Part shown: one piece after another, positions 8,860 to 18,436 of the stretch | How positions within the stretch are numbered: the stretch's first letter is position 1 | Layout of the letters: each line of letters opens with the position of its first letter | NCBI RefSeq assembly: GCF_004000785.1 | Contig: NZ_BILX01000035.1 | Span: forward strand, 1-64,000 | DNA: 64,000 bases | Source: Paenibacillus ehimensis NBRC 15659 | GTDB lineage: Bacteria > Bacillota > Bacilli > Paenibacillales > NBRC-103111 | Direction: 5' to 3' | Translations under genes and position numbers: made by a program | The notes under the pieces: generated by a model | Told to the model about the DNA's origin: nothing | What the model saw: only the letters and a program-made list of their open reading frames with translations | Databases searched by the model: none

Positions 8860-10281
8860 ATGATGCACAAGCTGAAATGGACAATGAAGCAAGCCGTTAT
8901 TGTTGCGGTGGCAGCCGTCTGCCTGATCCCGCAGGCAGCGTATGCCGAAGTCAAGGAAACGACGGAAGTGAACGCTCCGCTCAGGGGCTCGGTCGAAGAA
9001 TATAATCTTACTTGGGCGAAATGGATCAAGTCCCATGCGTACGCGCTTGAGTCGATTGAGCCGGAACCGGTAACGAACGGTTCGATCGAGAAAGAGCGTT
9101 TCCAAGATTTAACCTTTCTTAAGCCGCTATTGATGGATAAGCGGATCGTGTACTTGGGGGAAAACTCCCATGGCGTCGCGGAGTACAATCAGGTGAAAAC
9201 CCGGCTGATTCAATATTTGCACGAGGAGCTCGGCTTTGATGTGATCGCCTTTGAATCGGGGATGGGGAATGCGGCAGGCGCCTATGCCCGCGTCGGGTCC
9301 CGTTCGCCGGAGGAGCTGATGAAGGATACGATCTTTGGGGTATGGTGGAGCAAGGAGACGCTGCCTTTATTCGACTATATCAAGCAAAGCGCGGGGACGG
9401 AGCGTCCGCTTGCGGTCAGCGGCTTCGATATGCAGGTTCAATTCCCTTACGCTTCTTTTATGAAGGAATGGATCGGAACGAAGGATACCGGGCTGGCGGA
9501 CGCGTTTGTCAAGGCCGAGAATGAGCTTGCCGACTGGGGCGCGAGCAAGGATGCCGCCGCTTACGCTCAGGCGAAGCCTCGACTGCTCAAGACCTACGAA
9601 GACACGAAAGCTTTTCTGGCGGACCATGCGGCCGAGCTGCAAACGCAGTATCCGAAGAACAAGCATCTGGTCGAAATGACCCAGCGGGTCATGGACGATC
9701 GGATCCGTGTCGTGAAGGAGTACACGGAGGTCGTCATTCGCAGCAATACCGCTACGGAGCAAGGGGATTACGAGCCTTTTCTGCAAACGATGCGCATGCG
9801 CGACGAAATGATGGCTGACAACCTGACTTGGCTCGCGGATCATATTTATCCGGATAAGAAAATCATCGTCTGGGGCCATAACGATCACGTCCGCAAAAAC
9901 AATTCGCGGGTCATGAACTCTCCGTACTCCGGCCTAAAGCTGATGGGCGAGCTCATGCCTGAGAAGCTGAAAAAGCAAAGCTATACGATCGGATTGTACA
10001 TGTATGAAGGCGAGGCAGCCAACAATATGGGACAAACGTACATGATTGGTACGCACGAGCCCGGCAGCCTGGAACACATTTTGAAGCAGGCCGGGCATTC
10101 GTATACGTTTGTCGATTTGAAATATTGGAAGAACAAGAAAGGCACCTCGTGGATGTTCCAGCCCCGCGTTTCGCTCGATTGGGGGATGATGCCGGAAAGC
10201 ATGATTCCGCGGGAACAATTCGACGGCCTGCTGCTGATCGACAAGGTTCACCCGCCGGCGTATATAAGAACGAAGCCTTAA
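8860..10281 (+). CDS. Erythromycin esterase family protein, exported
   Basis: A 473-residue member of the erythromycin-esterase (EreA-like) superfamily. A signal peptide is clear: basic start, hydrophobic core, cut after AYA near residue 27. The family motif GENSHG (about residues 101-106), the following acidic motif AFESG and a late GHNDH motif supply the conserved His and Glu residues. Most relatives in Bacillales are not shown to destroy macrolides, and many are of unknown substrate, so resistance should not be assumed. Starts at ATG ATG behind AAAGGAGA. Monocistronic. Confidence 0.88.
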   Translation: MMHKLKWTMKQAVIVAVAAVCLIPQAAYAEVKETTEVNAPLRGSVEEYNLTWAKWIKSHAYALESIEPEPVTNGSIEKERFQDLTFLKPLLMDKRIVYLGENSHGVAEYNQVKTRLIQYLHEELGFDVIAFESGMGNAAGAYARVGSRSPEELMKDTIFGVWWSKETLPLFDYIKQSAGTERPLAVSGFDMQVQFPYASFMKEWIGTKDTGLADAFVKAENELADWGASKDAAAYAQAKPRLLKTYEDTKAFLADHAAELQTQYPKNKHLVEMTQRVMDDRIRVVKEYTEVVIRSNTATEQGDYEPFLQTMRMRDEMMADNLTWLADHIYPDKKIIVWGHNDHVRKNNSRVMNSPYSGLKLMGELMPEKLKKQSYTIGLYMYEGEAANNMGQTYMIGTHEPGSLEHILKQAGHSYTFVDLKYWKNKKGTSWMFQPRVSLDWGMMPESMIPREQFDGLLLIDKVHPPAYIRTKP

Positions 10282-10318
10282 GCTTTTGCCCCGTTCTTTC
10301 TGTTCAGTGAATAAAGTA

Positions 10319-10361
10319 AAGGACCGGAACCCCTTATGGTAAAAGGAGTCCCGGTCTTCTA
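10319..10361. terminator. Bidirectional terminator
   Basis: An imperfect stem (GGACCGGAACCCCTT with AAGGAGTCCCGGTC) lies between two convergent genes, with a T-run on the plus side. Confidence 0.7.
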
Positions 10362-10379
10362 ACGTCAGAATGAAGCAAT

Positions 10380-11054
10380 TCATGGATCTAAACCTTGGCA
10401 AAGTCCTACTATCTGATCATTCACATTTACATTACTTAATCCCCCGTGATAACAAACCACGGATGCAATGTCGAGGTCTAGATACTTTTTGAGAGAGCGA
10501 CGAGCTGCATTTCTATCCGGCGTGGTCGGAACGTGAATGCCCCCGAGAACCCCGTTTACACTGTACATCGAATCCCCGGCAATGAGCGTCTTACTTTGCC
10601 TTAAATAAAGGCTGATATGACCGGGAGTATGCCCAGGCGTATGGATGACGCGAATCCCGCCGCAAAACGGCAGTTCCTGACCGTCAATCAAGGTATCGTC
10701 CACTCGGCCTTTCGGGGGATGTTCAAGGTGCCCGTCTTTTAAAAGCGGTATCTCCCCTTGAATGTACGGCTTATCCAGTTCGTGTGCATAAACTTTAACA
10801 TTATGACCAAGCTCCTGCAAAATCTCAGGAAGACTGCCTATATGATCCACATCCTGATGCGTCAAAATCACAACTTTTAGTTTGTCGAACGGCACTCCTG
10901 CCTTTTCCATGGCCACGCGTAAATCTTCCATTTGCCCCGGGAATCCTGTGTCTATTAAAACCGCCATTTCTCGATCCCGCAAAAGAATGGGGTGAATAAT
11001 AGTCCCATGAAAATCGAGATGAAGCATTTCTACTCCCTTTGAAATTTCCATCAT
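10380..11054 (-). CDS. MBL-fold metallo-hydrolase
   Basis: A 224-residue metallo-beta-lactamase-fold hydrolase. The metal motif reads THQDVDHIG, so the usual second His of HxHxDH is Asp. Later ligands are the HTPGHTPGH motif, an AGDSMY Asp and a CYHGG His. The whole chain is one MBL domain with no leader, so it is cytoplasmic. ATG 11054 is preferred over a start 33 bases further out because GGAGG lies six bases before it and two Met codons follow. Substrate unknown; glyoxalase-II-like thioesterase or lactonase activity is possible. Confidence 0.85.
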   Translation of the reverse strand: MMEISKGVEMLHLDFHGTIIHPILLRDREMAVLIDTGFPGQMEDLRVAMEKAGVPFDKLKVVILTHQDVDHIGSLPEILQELGHNVKVYAHELDKPYIQGEIPLLKDGHLEHPPKGRVDDTLIDGQELPFCGGIRVIHTPGHTPGHISLYLRQSKTLIAGDSMYSVNGVLGGIHVPTTPDRNAARRSLKKYLDLDIASVVCYHGGLSNVNVNDQIVGLCQGLDP

Positions 11055-11294
11055 ATCGGGCCTCCGTAAAATTAAATTTTTACGCAAAGTAATATTATTA
11101 TGTAGGTTTAGTTGTTGTCAACATCTTCTCTATAAATCGCTCGACATAACGGAACGGTTCTCTGCTGCTGTTTTGATAGAAACGATCAATATCGTGCTAA
11201 AAATGAGCAATTCCATGCCGAGACGGCACGCTTCCCGTAGGGTATAATCGGAAGCATCCGAGCAGCTTCGGAATACCGTCAAGGAGGGTTATTC

Positions 11295-12272
11295 ATGAAA
11301 GTCGTCGTTGTTGGTTGCGGGGGAATGGGGCGGATTCACGCTATCCATTATGCGTCCATGCCTGAAGTTGAGCTGATCGGAGTATGCGATATCGAGGTTC
11401 ATCTTGCCGAGCGGCTGGCGGATGAAACGAATTGCCGCGCTTTTGCTTCCTACGAAGAGATGATGTCCGCCGTTAAGCCCGATCTGGTCAGCATTGCGCT
11501 GCCTACTTATTTACATAAAGAATACACGGTGAAGACAGCGGCGCTTGGCGCGCACGTCGTGTGCGAGAAGCCGATGGCTCTGACACTGGAGGATGCGGCG
11601 GAGATGATCCGCTCCTGCGAGCAGGCGGGCGTCCGTTTGTTCGTCGGCCATGTCGTCCGCTTCTTCCCGGAGTATGCCGATATCAAACGGAAGGTCGAGG
11701 CCGGGGAATTGGGCAAGCTCGGGGTGGCGCATGCGAAACGGTCCGGCAGCCATCCGGCGAAGGTGAAAGAATGGTTCGGCAATTTTGAGCAAAGCGGCGG
11801 CGTGATCCTCGACCTGATGGTTCACGATATCGACTTTATGCGCTGGGCGCTCGGCGAAGTGAAATCGGTGTATGCGCTTAACCGGCGCGATCAAGAGATG
11901 GATTATGCGCTGGCGACGCTCGTGTTCGAGCAAGGAGCCGTCGCCAATCTGGAAGCGTTCTGGGGATATCCCGGACCGTTCCATACGAAGGCGGAAATCG
12001 CCGGGTCGGATGGCATCGTGCGCAACAGCAGCCTGGAGGCGCAGTCGCTGCAAATGGTCCGGACGTCCGAGGGCAAGGACGGCCCTGCCGCCGTGGAAGT
12101 GCCGGGCAGCCCGGGCTATCACGATCCGTATTATTACGAATTGCGTCATTTCGTCCGGTGCATCCGCGAAAACCGCGAGTCGATCGTGACGCCGGCCGAT
12201 GCGTACAAGGCGGTTGAAATTGCGCTTGCCGCCATCGAATCAGCCAAAACGGGCGCTGCCGTGCAGCTCTAA
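11295..12272 (+). CDS. Gfo/Idh/MocA family oxidoreductase
   Basis: A 325-residue NAD(P)-dependent sugar or polyol dehydrogenase. The N-terminal Rossmann fold has GCGGMGRIHA, and CEKPMALT carries the family EKP motif with the active-site Lys. The C-terminal half is the alpha/beta substrate domain, with the conserved Asp/His pair in LDLMVHDIDFM. The ATG follows CAAGGAGG. It is the first gene of a three-gene unit with a second oxidoreductase and a kinase-like protein, suggesting use of an unusual sugar, inositol or glycoside. Confidence 0.92.
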   Translation: MKVVVVGCGGMGRIHAIHYASMPEVELIGVCDIEVHLAERLADETNCRAFASYEEMMSAVKPDLVSIALPTYLHKEYTVKTAALGAHVVCEKPMALTLEDAAEMIRSCEQAGVRLFVGHVVRFFPEYADIKRKVEAGELGKLGVAHAKRSGSHPAKVKEWFGNFEQSGGVILDLMVHDIDFMRWALGEVKSVYALNRRDQEMDYALATLVFEQGAVANLEAFWGYPGPFHTKAEIAGSDGIVRNSSLEAQSLQMVRTSEGKDGPAAVEVPGSPGYHDPYYYELRHFVRCIRENRESIVTPADAYKAVEIALAAIESAKTGAAVQL

Positions 12273-12293
12273 TTCCACGTGAGGAGGAACGCT

Positions 12294-13280
12294 ATGATGA
12301 ACAAAATAAAAATAGGAATGATCAGCTTCGCGCACGGTCATGCGTTCAGCTACTTGAACGCGCTCGTTTCGATGACCGGGGTCGAAGTGGCAGGAATCGC
12401 GGACGAAGTAAAATCCCGCGTGGAGGCCGTGGCGGAGAAGCACGGTATCCCTTATTTTGAAGATTATCGGGAGCTGCTCTCGATGGAGATCGATGCCGTC
12501 GTCATCTGCTCGGAGAATGTCCGGCATGCGGAACTGACCATCGCTGCGGCGCGGGCCGGAAAGCACGTTCTGTGCGAAAAGCCGTTAGGCGTCTCCAAGC
12601 GGGAAATGGAGGAGATGATTGCCGCCTGCAAGGAAAACGGGGTACAGCTGATGACCGCCTTTCCATGCCGCTATCTGCCGGCGGTCGTGCAAGCGAAGCA
12701 GGCGGTCGGGCGCGGAGAGATCGGCGAGATCGTGGCGATCAAAGGCACGAACCGCGGCAGCTTTCCGGGCGGATGGTTTGCGGACAAGTCGCTGTCCGGC
12801 GGCGGCGCGGTGCTGGACCATACGGTGCATGTCATGGACTTGATGCACTGGTTTCTCGGTGCGGAAGTGCAGGAAGTGTACGCTTACGCGGCGACGGTAT
12901 TCCAAGAGAAGGAGATCGATGACGCCGGCATGGTGCACGTCAAGTTCGATAACGGCGTTTTTGCCGTCCTGGACCCGAGCTGGTCGCGCAATCGGAGCTT
13001 CCCGACGTGGGGGGACGTGACGATGGAAATCGTCGGCACGCGGGGAGTCCTTTCCGTCGATGCGTTTGCCCAGAAGAACGACGTGTACAGCGTCCGGGCA
13101 GGCAAAGGGGTATGGAGCTATTGGGGGGACGATATGGACGCCTATTTGGTTCGATCGTTCGTCGAGGCGCTGAGTCGCGGCACGCCGGTCCCGATTACGG
13201 GCGAAGACGGGATGAAAGCCGCGGCCGTTGCCCTTGCCGCCTACGAATCCGCAGCACAAGGGCAGCCCGTCCGGCTGTAA
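12294..13280 (+). CDS. Gfo/Idh/MocA family oxidoreductase
   Basis: A 328-residue relative of the previous gene but clearly divergent. The dinucleotide motif is altered to ISFAHGHAFSYL, with HGH in place of the Gly-rich turn. CEKPLGVS gives the EKP motif and LDHTVHVMDLM the catalytic Asp/His region. ATG 12294, behind GAGGAGG, is preferred over an ATG 15 bases upstream. It starts 21 bases after its neighbour's stop. Such pairs often carry out oxidation and reduction at different carbons of one sugar (family knowledge); the substrate is not identifiable. Confidence 0.9.
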   Translation: MMNKIKIGMISFAHGHAFSYLNALVSMTGVEVAGIADEVKSRVEAVAEKHGIPYFEDYRELLSMEIDAVVICSENVRHAELTIAAARAGKHVLCEKPLGVSKREMEEMIAACKENGVQLMTAFPCRYLPAVVQAKQAVGRGEIGEIVAIKGTNRGSFPGGWFADKSLSGGGAVLDHTVHVMDLMHWFLGAEVQEVYAYAATVFQEKEIDDAGMVHVKFDNGVFAVLDPSWSRNRSFPTWGDVTMEIVGTRGVLSVDAFAQKNDVYSVRAGKGVWSYWGDDMDAYLVRSFVEALSRGTPVPITGEDGMKAAAVALAAYESAAQGQPVRL

Positions 13281-13292
13281 GGAGGAGCTGCA

Positions 13293-14366
13293 GTGGAAGG
13301 GAGAATCAAGGCAAGAATCGAGGCCGCGCTTGAGCTGGCCGGGCTCGGAAAAAACGGGCTGCAGGCTTCGTATTTGGCGGAGGGCGCTTGGCATGAGGCT
13401 TACCTGATCTCTACGGCGGAAGCCGGGCCGCTGGTGGCGCGGTTTCCGAAGCCTTTTTCCTACGGGAAGCCGTTCTTGTATAACGAACGGGAGCTGAAAG
13501 CCGAATACGGCGGCCGAGGGTTGTATTACCGGTTGGCGAACGGGGTGAGCGAGGGCATTTGCCCTCCGTATTATACATACTCCGTCAGTCCGGAGCTTAG
13601 CTTTACGATCGAAACCTACAGCGGGCCCGTGATGTCGCTGGCAACAGCGGACGAAGCCGAAGCCGCCCGATGGGGAGCGGAGTGCGGACGGTTTTTCCGA
13701 AGCATGGATCAGGTGAGCGTCGAGCTGGAAGGCTTCGGGTTTCTGGACTGGAAGGACGGAAAGCTGGCCGGCGACCATCAACAGGATTATCTCGCGTATT
13801 GGGTAGAGGATACGGAGGGCTATCTGGAGTCGTGGGAACGGCTGCAGCGTGCGGGATACGTCAGCGAAGCCGGGTGCGTGAAGCGAATGCTGGACGAAAT
13901 CGTCCGGTTCCGCTTGCGGCGTACGCCTGAGTTAAGCTTGACGAACCGGGACGTATCGCCGGAAAACCTCATTATTTGCGAGTCGGGGGTCCGTTTGATC
14001 GATCCGGTGCCGATCCTCTATGACGGCTTTGCGTTCGCCGGCAACGTGTTGAACAATTTCAACACGTTGTTTCCGTCGTTTTACGGCTCTCCGCGGTATG
14101 AGCGTCACGGGTTCGACCGGTACCGGCCCTTGCTCCGCTCGTTCGCCGACGGGTTTCTCGAAGGGTATGCGCAAGGCGATCCCGAGATTGTCTGCGCTTT
14201 GCGCGTGGAGCAATTTCTGATGCTGCTGGACCTGACCTGCGACCATATCGGGCTGCTGGAGCACGATATGACGGAGGAAGCGAGGCTGCGCTATGGGGAC
14301 AAAGCTGCAGTAGAGGAGCGAATTCCCCTATATATCGCCGCTTTGGAGCAGTTTCGTCTATCGTGA
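13293..14366 (+). CDS. Aminoglycoside-phosphotransferase-fold kinase
   Basis: A 357-residue protein with a GTG start behind AAGGAGGAG, 12 bases after the previous stop. The catalytic loop reads TNRDVSPENLI (about residue 218), matching the HxDxxxxN pattern with Asn in place of His. The following LIDPVP motif offers the DxD-type metal Asp. The N-lobe with a WHEAYLIS strand and ARFPKP Lys region fits the fold. Members phosphorylate small molecules such as choline, homoserine, sugars or drugs; the operon context favours a sugar or polyol. Residue substitution at the catalytic His position is common in this group. Confidence 0.75.
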   Translation: MEGRIKARIEAALELAGLGKNGLQASYLAEGAWHEAYLISTAEAGPLVARFPKPFSYGKPFLYNERELKAEYGGRGLYYRLANGVSEGICPPYYTYSVSPELSFTIETYSGPVMSLATADEAEAARWGAECGRFFRSMDQVSVELEGFGFLDWKDGKLAGDHQQDYLAYWVEDTEGYLESWERLQRAGYVSEAGCVKRMLDEIVRFRLRRTPELSLTNRDVSPENLIICESGVRLIDPVPILYDGFAFAGNVLNNFNTLFPSFYGSPRYERHGFDRYRPLLRSFADGFLEGYAQGDPEIVCALRVEQFLMLLDLTCDHIGLLEHDMTEEARLRYGDKAAVEERIPLYIAALEQFRLS

Positions 14367-14393
14367 CATACGGCGCAGCGAGCGCTTGGTTGG

Positions 14394-15275
14394 TTATCCC
14401 GGCGGCTGGCCGGCATAACGGCTTTTGCGGAGCTGGGCCGGACTGCAGCGCTTGTATTTGCGAAACAGCCGTCCGAAATAATTGACATCGCAAATGCCGA
14501 CTTCCTCGGCAATCGTCGTCATGGACCAATCCGTATCGCGAATGAGCTCTTCCGCTTTGTTGATGCGCAGCAGGTGGACATATTCCAGGAACGTTCTCCC
14601 GACGGCTGCGCGGAACACGCGGCAGAAGTGATGGTTGCTCATGTTGGCCACCTGCGCGGCGCGTTCGATCGTTAATTTTTCGCGGTAATGCGTTTCGACG
14701 AAGGTGAGCACTTCTTTCAGCTTCTCCAGCTTTCGCTTCCCTGCGGCGTCTCCCTGATTGCTGCGGCCGGGGCTTGCATAGAGACGGGCCAGCACGGTGA
14801 TCAGCACGGTGATGTACGATTGGATGACGACCTCGAAGCCGGTCTCCTTGCGGCCGTACTCGTCCGCAATGCGGTGGAGCAGGGCTGCGACGGATTCATA
14901 ATGCTCGTCGGCGGGGCTCAGACGCACCGGAACGGACAACGGCTCGGTTAAGGAGGCGGCGTAATCGGATTGGGCGACATGCGAATGAACGACCCGGGTC
15001 CGGTCAAACAGGAATGCGCAGTATTCCGCACCGTCGTCCAGCGTGCCGCCTTCGTGAATTTCTCCTTCGTTGATCAGGAAAATATCGCCGGGCACGGCCG
15101 TTAAGCGCTGCCCGCCAATGCGGAATTCGGCGCTTCCCTGCAGCACCAGAAGAATCTCGAACACGTCATCGTGATAGTGGGAATAAAACTGGGAAGGACT
15201 CTTTTGCGGCAGTACTTTGTAAGGGAACACTTGTTTGACGATAGGCAGTTCCCGTATGATCAGATCAGAGCGCAT
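14394..15275 (-). CDS. AraC-family transcriptional regulator with cupin domain
   Basis: A 293-residue regulator. The N-terminal half is a cupin (HYHDDVFEIL and GDIFLINEGEIHEG), which binds the effector. The C-terminal 100 residues hold the two helix-turn-helix units, with the second ending in the DVNYFGRLFRKYKRCSP pattern typical of the family. ATG 15275 follows AAGAGGTG and is preferred over an extra 21 codons upstream. It ends 28 bases from the kinase-like gene, convergent, and probably controls the three-gene unit at 11295-14366 or the divergent genes at 15485. Confidence 0.9.
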   Translation of the reverse strand: MRSDLIIRELPIVKQVFPYKVLPQKSPSQFYSHYHDDVFEILLVLQGSAEFRIGGQRLTAVPGDIFLINEGEIHEGGTLDDGAEYCAFLFDRTRVVHSHVAQSDYAASLTEPLSVPVRLSPADEHYESVAALLHRIADEYGRKETGFEVVIQSYITVLITVLARLYASPGRSNQGDAAGKRKLEKLKEVLTFVETHYREKLTIERAAQVANMSNHHFCRVFRAAVGRTFLEYVHLLRINKAEELIRDTDWSMTTIAEEVGICDVNYFGRLFRKYKRCSPAQLRKSRYAGQPPG

Positions 15276-15419
15276 GCGAATCACCTCTTGGCTGCAGCCG
15301 AATCCGACAGTCGCTTTGAAGCGGATTCGAAACTTCATTATATTGTACCGAACGGACGCTTCGATTTGAAGCGTTTTTTGTTTGTGTTTTTTTTATTTGG
15401 AACGATCAACCAAATACTT

Positions 15420-15448
15420 TTGTAACATTTGTCCTATATAATTACAAT
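15420..15448 (+). promoter_or_regulatory. Sigma-A promoter of the DUF1800/DUF1501 unit
   Basis: TTGTAA, a 17-base spacer and TACAAT, about 30 bases before the coding region. Confidence 0.65.
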
Positions 15449-15484
15449 ATATTAGGAATAAAGACATGCAGGGCGGTGCTGCGA

Positions 15485-16801
15485 ATGAGTGCAGAATGGA
15501 TGGAAAAGGATGCGGCGCATCTGCTCAGCCGGGCGACGTTTTTTGCCGGGAGGCAGGAAGTGACAGCGGCGCTTCAACTGGGGAAGGAGGAGACCGTGCG
15601 GCGGCTTGTCGCCGGAGAATCGTTGACGGGCCGGACGTTTTCGCCGGAGCCGATCGAGCGCATCTCCGCCGACGGCAAAGCGCTGAGCAAAGAGCCGATC
15701 ATCGATCAACAGACCTATTGGCTGTACCGGATGATCAACACGCAGGCTCCTTTAATCGAAAAAATGACGCTGTTCTGGCACGGTCATTTTACCACCTCGT
15801 ACCAGAAGGTGAGCGAGATGCCGTTAATTGTGCGGCAAAACGAGCTGCTGCGCAGCCACGCGCTTGGCAGCTTTCGCGATTTGGTGCGGGAGATTGGCAA
15901 AGATCCGGCGATGATGGTGTATTTGGATACGAATTACAGCCGCAAGGGCAAGCCGAACGAAAACTACGCCAGAGAGGCGATGGAGCTGTTCACCCTCGGG
16001 ATCGGAAACTATACGGAAGAAGACGTCAAGGAAGCGGCGCGGGCGCTGACCGGATGGGGCTACGATAAGAAGACGGATCAAGTCAAATTCAACGCCAAGC
16101 AGCATGACGGCGGCAGCAAGACGGTGCTCGGACATACCGGCCCTCTCGATGCGGATGGCTTTGTGGAGGCGCTGTTCAAGCAGGACGCGCTCCCGCGTTG
16201 GGTGGCGCGAAAGCTGCTCACTTGGTTCGCGGCGGCCGAGCCGTCGGACGAGTGGGTGAACGGGTTGGCGGCGGTGTTTGCGAAAAGCTTCCACATCGGC
16301 GATACGCTGCGGTCGCTTTTTCTCTCCGACGCCTTCTACGCGCCGGAGCTGCGGGGGAGCCTGGTCAAGTCGCCGGCGGAATACGTTGCCGGCATCGCCA
16401 AAGCGCTGGAGCTGCCGCTCACCAGAGGCTACGCGCATTCGCTGCGCAAGATGGGGCAGGAGCTGTACCTTCCGCCCAGTGTTGCCGGCTGGCGCGGCGG
16501 GACGGCCTGGCTGACGACCGCCAACCTGCTGGCGCGCTGCCAGTTTGCGGAATCGGCCGTCAAGCGGCTGAACCCGGCCCACTTTAGTTCGAAGGATTAC
16601 GTGCAGGGGGCTTCCGCCTCCCCGCAGCAGTGGGTGAAGCAGTTCGGGCTGAACGTCGGGGTCAGGGAGCTGGGAGAGCAGACATCTGCGGTGCTGGCAA
16701 ATTATGCGGATGAAACGTTCCTCCATGCGGCCCAGAAAACGAACGGGATGCGCGGCCTGCTTCAGCTTGTGCTGATCAGTCCGGAAGCGCAGATGAAATA
16801 G
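15485..16801 (+). CDS. DUF1800 domain protein
   Basis: A 438-residue protein covering the whole DUF1800 domain: LLSRATFF near the start, FWHGHFTTS, YSRKGKPNENYAREAMELFTLG in parts (about residues 157-178) and VKSPAEYV later. No function is established for this family, which nearly always sits next to a DUF1501 gene, as here. It has no signal peptide, although its partner has a Tat leader. A GTG nine bases upstream of the ATG is an alternative start. The neighbour begins 14 bases downstream. Confidence 0.88.
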   Translation: MSAEWMEKDAAHLLSRATFFAGRQEVTAALQLGKEETVRRLVAGESLTGRTFSPEPIERISADGKALSKEPIIDQQTYWLYRMINTQAPLIEKMTLFWHGHFTTSYQKVSEMPLIVRQNELLRSHALGSFRDLVREIGKDPAMMVYLDTNYSRKGKPNENYAREAMELFTLGIGNYTEEDVKEAARALTGWGYDKKTDQVKFNAKQHDGGSKTVLGHTGPLDADGFVEALFKQDALPRWVARKLLTWFAAAEPSDEWVNGLAAVFAKSFHIGDTLRSLFLSDAFYAPELRGSLVKSPAEYVAGIAKALELPLTRGYAHSLRKMGQELYLPPSVAGWRGGTAWLTTANLLARCQFAESAVKRLNPAHFSSKDYVQGASASPQQWVKQFGLNVGVRELGEQTSAVLANYADETFLHAAQKTNGMRGLLQLVLISPEAQMK

Positions 16802-16815
16802 GAGGGAAGACGCCG

Positions 16816-18057
16816 ATGAAGCTGACGAGAAGAGATTTTTTAATCAAGGGCACGGCTCTGCTGGCGACGCTCGGACTTGGGGGACCGATGATCTTCGCCG
16901 AGAACGGCTCGCCGCTCCGGCCGCAAGAGGCGGAGAATGGCGGCTCCGATTCGTCGGTGCTCGTCGTCATTCAGCTGTCGGGCGGCAACGACGGGCTCAA
17001 TACGGTTATCCCCTACGGGCTGGGCGGCTATTTCGACGCGCGGCCGACGCTGAAATTGACGCAGAGCGAAGTGCTGGCGATCGATAACCAGGTCGGGCTG
17101 CATCCGAGTCTGACCCGGCTGCACGCTTTGTACCAGAGAGGCAAGCTGGCGATCGTCCAGGGCGTCGGCTATCCGAAGCCGGACCGTTCCCATTTCCGCT
17201 CGATGGAAATATGGCAGACCGCAGAGCCGGAGAAGATGGGACGCACCGGCTGGCTCGGCCGGTATGCGGCAGCGTCGCTAAGCCGGGACGGCAATCCGCT
17301 CAAGGCGCTGCAGATCGGCAGTGCCGCCGGCGGGCTGGCGTTTCAAGCGGAAACGGTCAATGTGCCGCTCATCCAGTCGCTGGAGACGTACTCCTTCCTG
17401 GACCCGAAAATGCCGAAGACCGAACAAAACCGGCTCGCCAAGGCGTTCCTCGATATGTACGATCCGAAGGGGCAGGGCACCGTCATCCGGGTCACCTGCG
17501 AGCGCGGCCGGGACGCTTATGACAGCGTCGAGGCGGTGCATCAGCTGGGGGGCGGCTACCAGGCGAAGGTGGAGTATCCGAAGACGGCCATTGCCAGAGA
17601 CCTCCAGCTTGTCGTCAAAATGCTTGCAGGCAAGTCCGGCACGCGCGTCTTTTATTTGCAGCTCGGCGGCTTCGACGATCACGTCCAAGAGAAAGAGCAG
17701 CATGCCCGTCTGCTGAAGCAGCTGGACGAAGCGCTCGGCGCCTTTTACGAGGATCTGGAAGCGCAAGGTCTTGAGAATCGCGTCGCGACGATGGCTTTTT
17801 CGGAATTCGGGCGGCGGGTGAAGGAGAACGGCAACGGAGGCACGGACCATGGAACCGCGGCTCCCGTCTTTGTGCTCGGCGGCAAAATCAAGGGAGGACT
17901 GTACGGCGTGATGCCGAGCTTGACGGACCTCGACAACGGCGATCTGAAATACCAGGTCGATTTCCGTTCCGTGTACTACACCGTCATCGATCAATGGCTC
18001 AAAGGCGACGCGGCCGGCGCGCTCGGAAAAACATACGAACGGCTCGGGTTTGTATAA
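16816..18057 (+). CDS. DUF1501 domain protein with Tat leader
   Basis: A 413-residue exported protein. The N-terminus has a twin-arginine signal (TRRDFLIKG) followed by a hydrophobic stretch to about residue 30. The body has the alkaline-phosphatase-like signatures of DUF1501: VVIQLSGGNDGLNT, PDRSHFRSMEIWQT, GGFDDHVQEK and FGRRVKENGNGGTDHG, which contain likely metal ligands (Asp, His). Substrate unknown. It starts behind AGGAGGGA and is followed by a strong terminator, so it closes a two-gene operon. Confidence 0.9.
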   Translation: MKLTRRDFLIKGTALLATLGLGGPMIFAENGSPLRPQEAENGGSDSSVLVVIQLSGGNDGLNTVIPYGLGGYFDARPTLKLTQSEVLAIDNQVGLHPSLTRLHALYQRGKLAIVQGVGYPKPDRSHFRSMEIWQTAEPEKMGRTGWLGRYAAASLSRDGNPLKALQIGSAAGGLAFQAETVNVPLIQSLETYSFLDPKMPKTEQNRLAKAFLDMYDPKGQGTVIRVTCERGRDAYDSVEAVHQLGGGYQAKVEYPKTAIARDLQLVVKMLAGKSGTRVFYLQLGGFDDHVQEKEQHARLLKQLDEALGAFYEDLEAQGLENRVATMAFSEFGRRVKENGNGGTDHGTAAPVFVLGGKIKGGLYGVMPSLTDLDNGDLKYQVDFRSVYYTVIDQWLKGDAAGALGKTYERLGFV

Positions 18058-18081
18058 GGATGCCCGGGGCATCACAGGAAT

Positions 18082-18117
18082 AAGGGACCGCTACGAACGT
18101 AGTCCGGTCCTTTTTTT
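18082..18117 (+). terminator. Intrinsic terminator
   Basis: AAGGGACCGCTACG pairs with CGTAGTCCGGTCCTT around AA, followed by seven T. Confidence 0.92.
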
Positions 18118-18322
18118 GTCAGCTGCGGCATGTAATGAGAAGGACTTTTTACCTGGCTGATTTTTCCTATGGCGATGCCGGATAAAGCGCATTCAAAGTC
18201 CTGCCCTTTCCCGGTTCGACAGCAGACAACAGGCGTTTTTTTGGCACCAAATCAAAAAAATCTTGAAAATTGCCATACTTAATGCCCATTTTTGGGAATG
18301 ATGCAAAATAGGACTTATGAGT

Positions 18323-18352
18323 TTGGAAAATCCTGTCGATAACAATTATAAT
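18323..18352 (+). promoter_or_regulatory. Sigma-A promoter of the secreted beta-helix gene
   Basis: TTGGAA, an 18-base spacer and TATAAT. The remainder of the 380-base gap (18058-18436) contains the preceding terminator and an AT-rich stretch in which I see no gene. The leader is about 80 bases. Confidence 0.7.
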
Positions 18353-18436
18353 GGGACAAACAGCATCGTTTTGCCTGAAAATCACCTAAATTTTCGGACA
18401 ACCTCCCATTGAAACCCTGTTCAAAGGAGCGGTAAT

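Noticed and set aside
8860..10281. Macrolide resistance gene
   Set aside because: The family includes many exported chromosomal proteins with no macrolide activity; sequence alone does not support resistance.
11157..11163. Single GTTCTCT motif upstream of the first oxidoreductase gene
   Set aside because: A lone seven-base match to the SinR consensus is expected by chance; there is no inverted partner.
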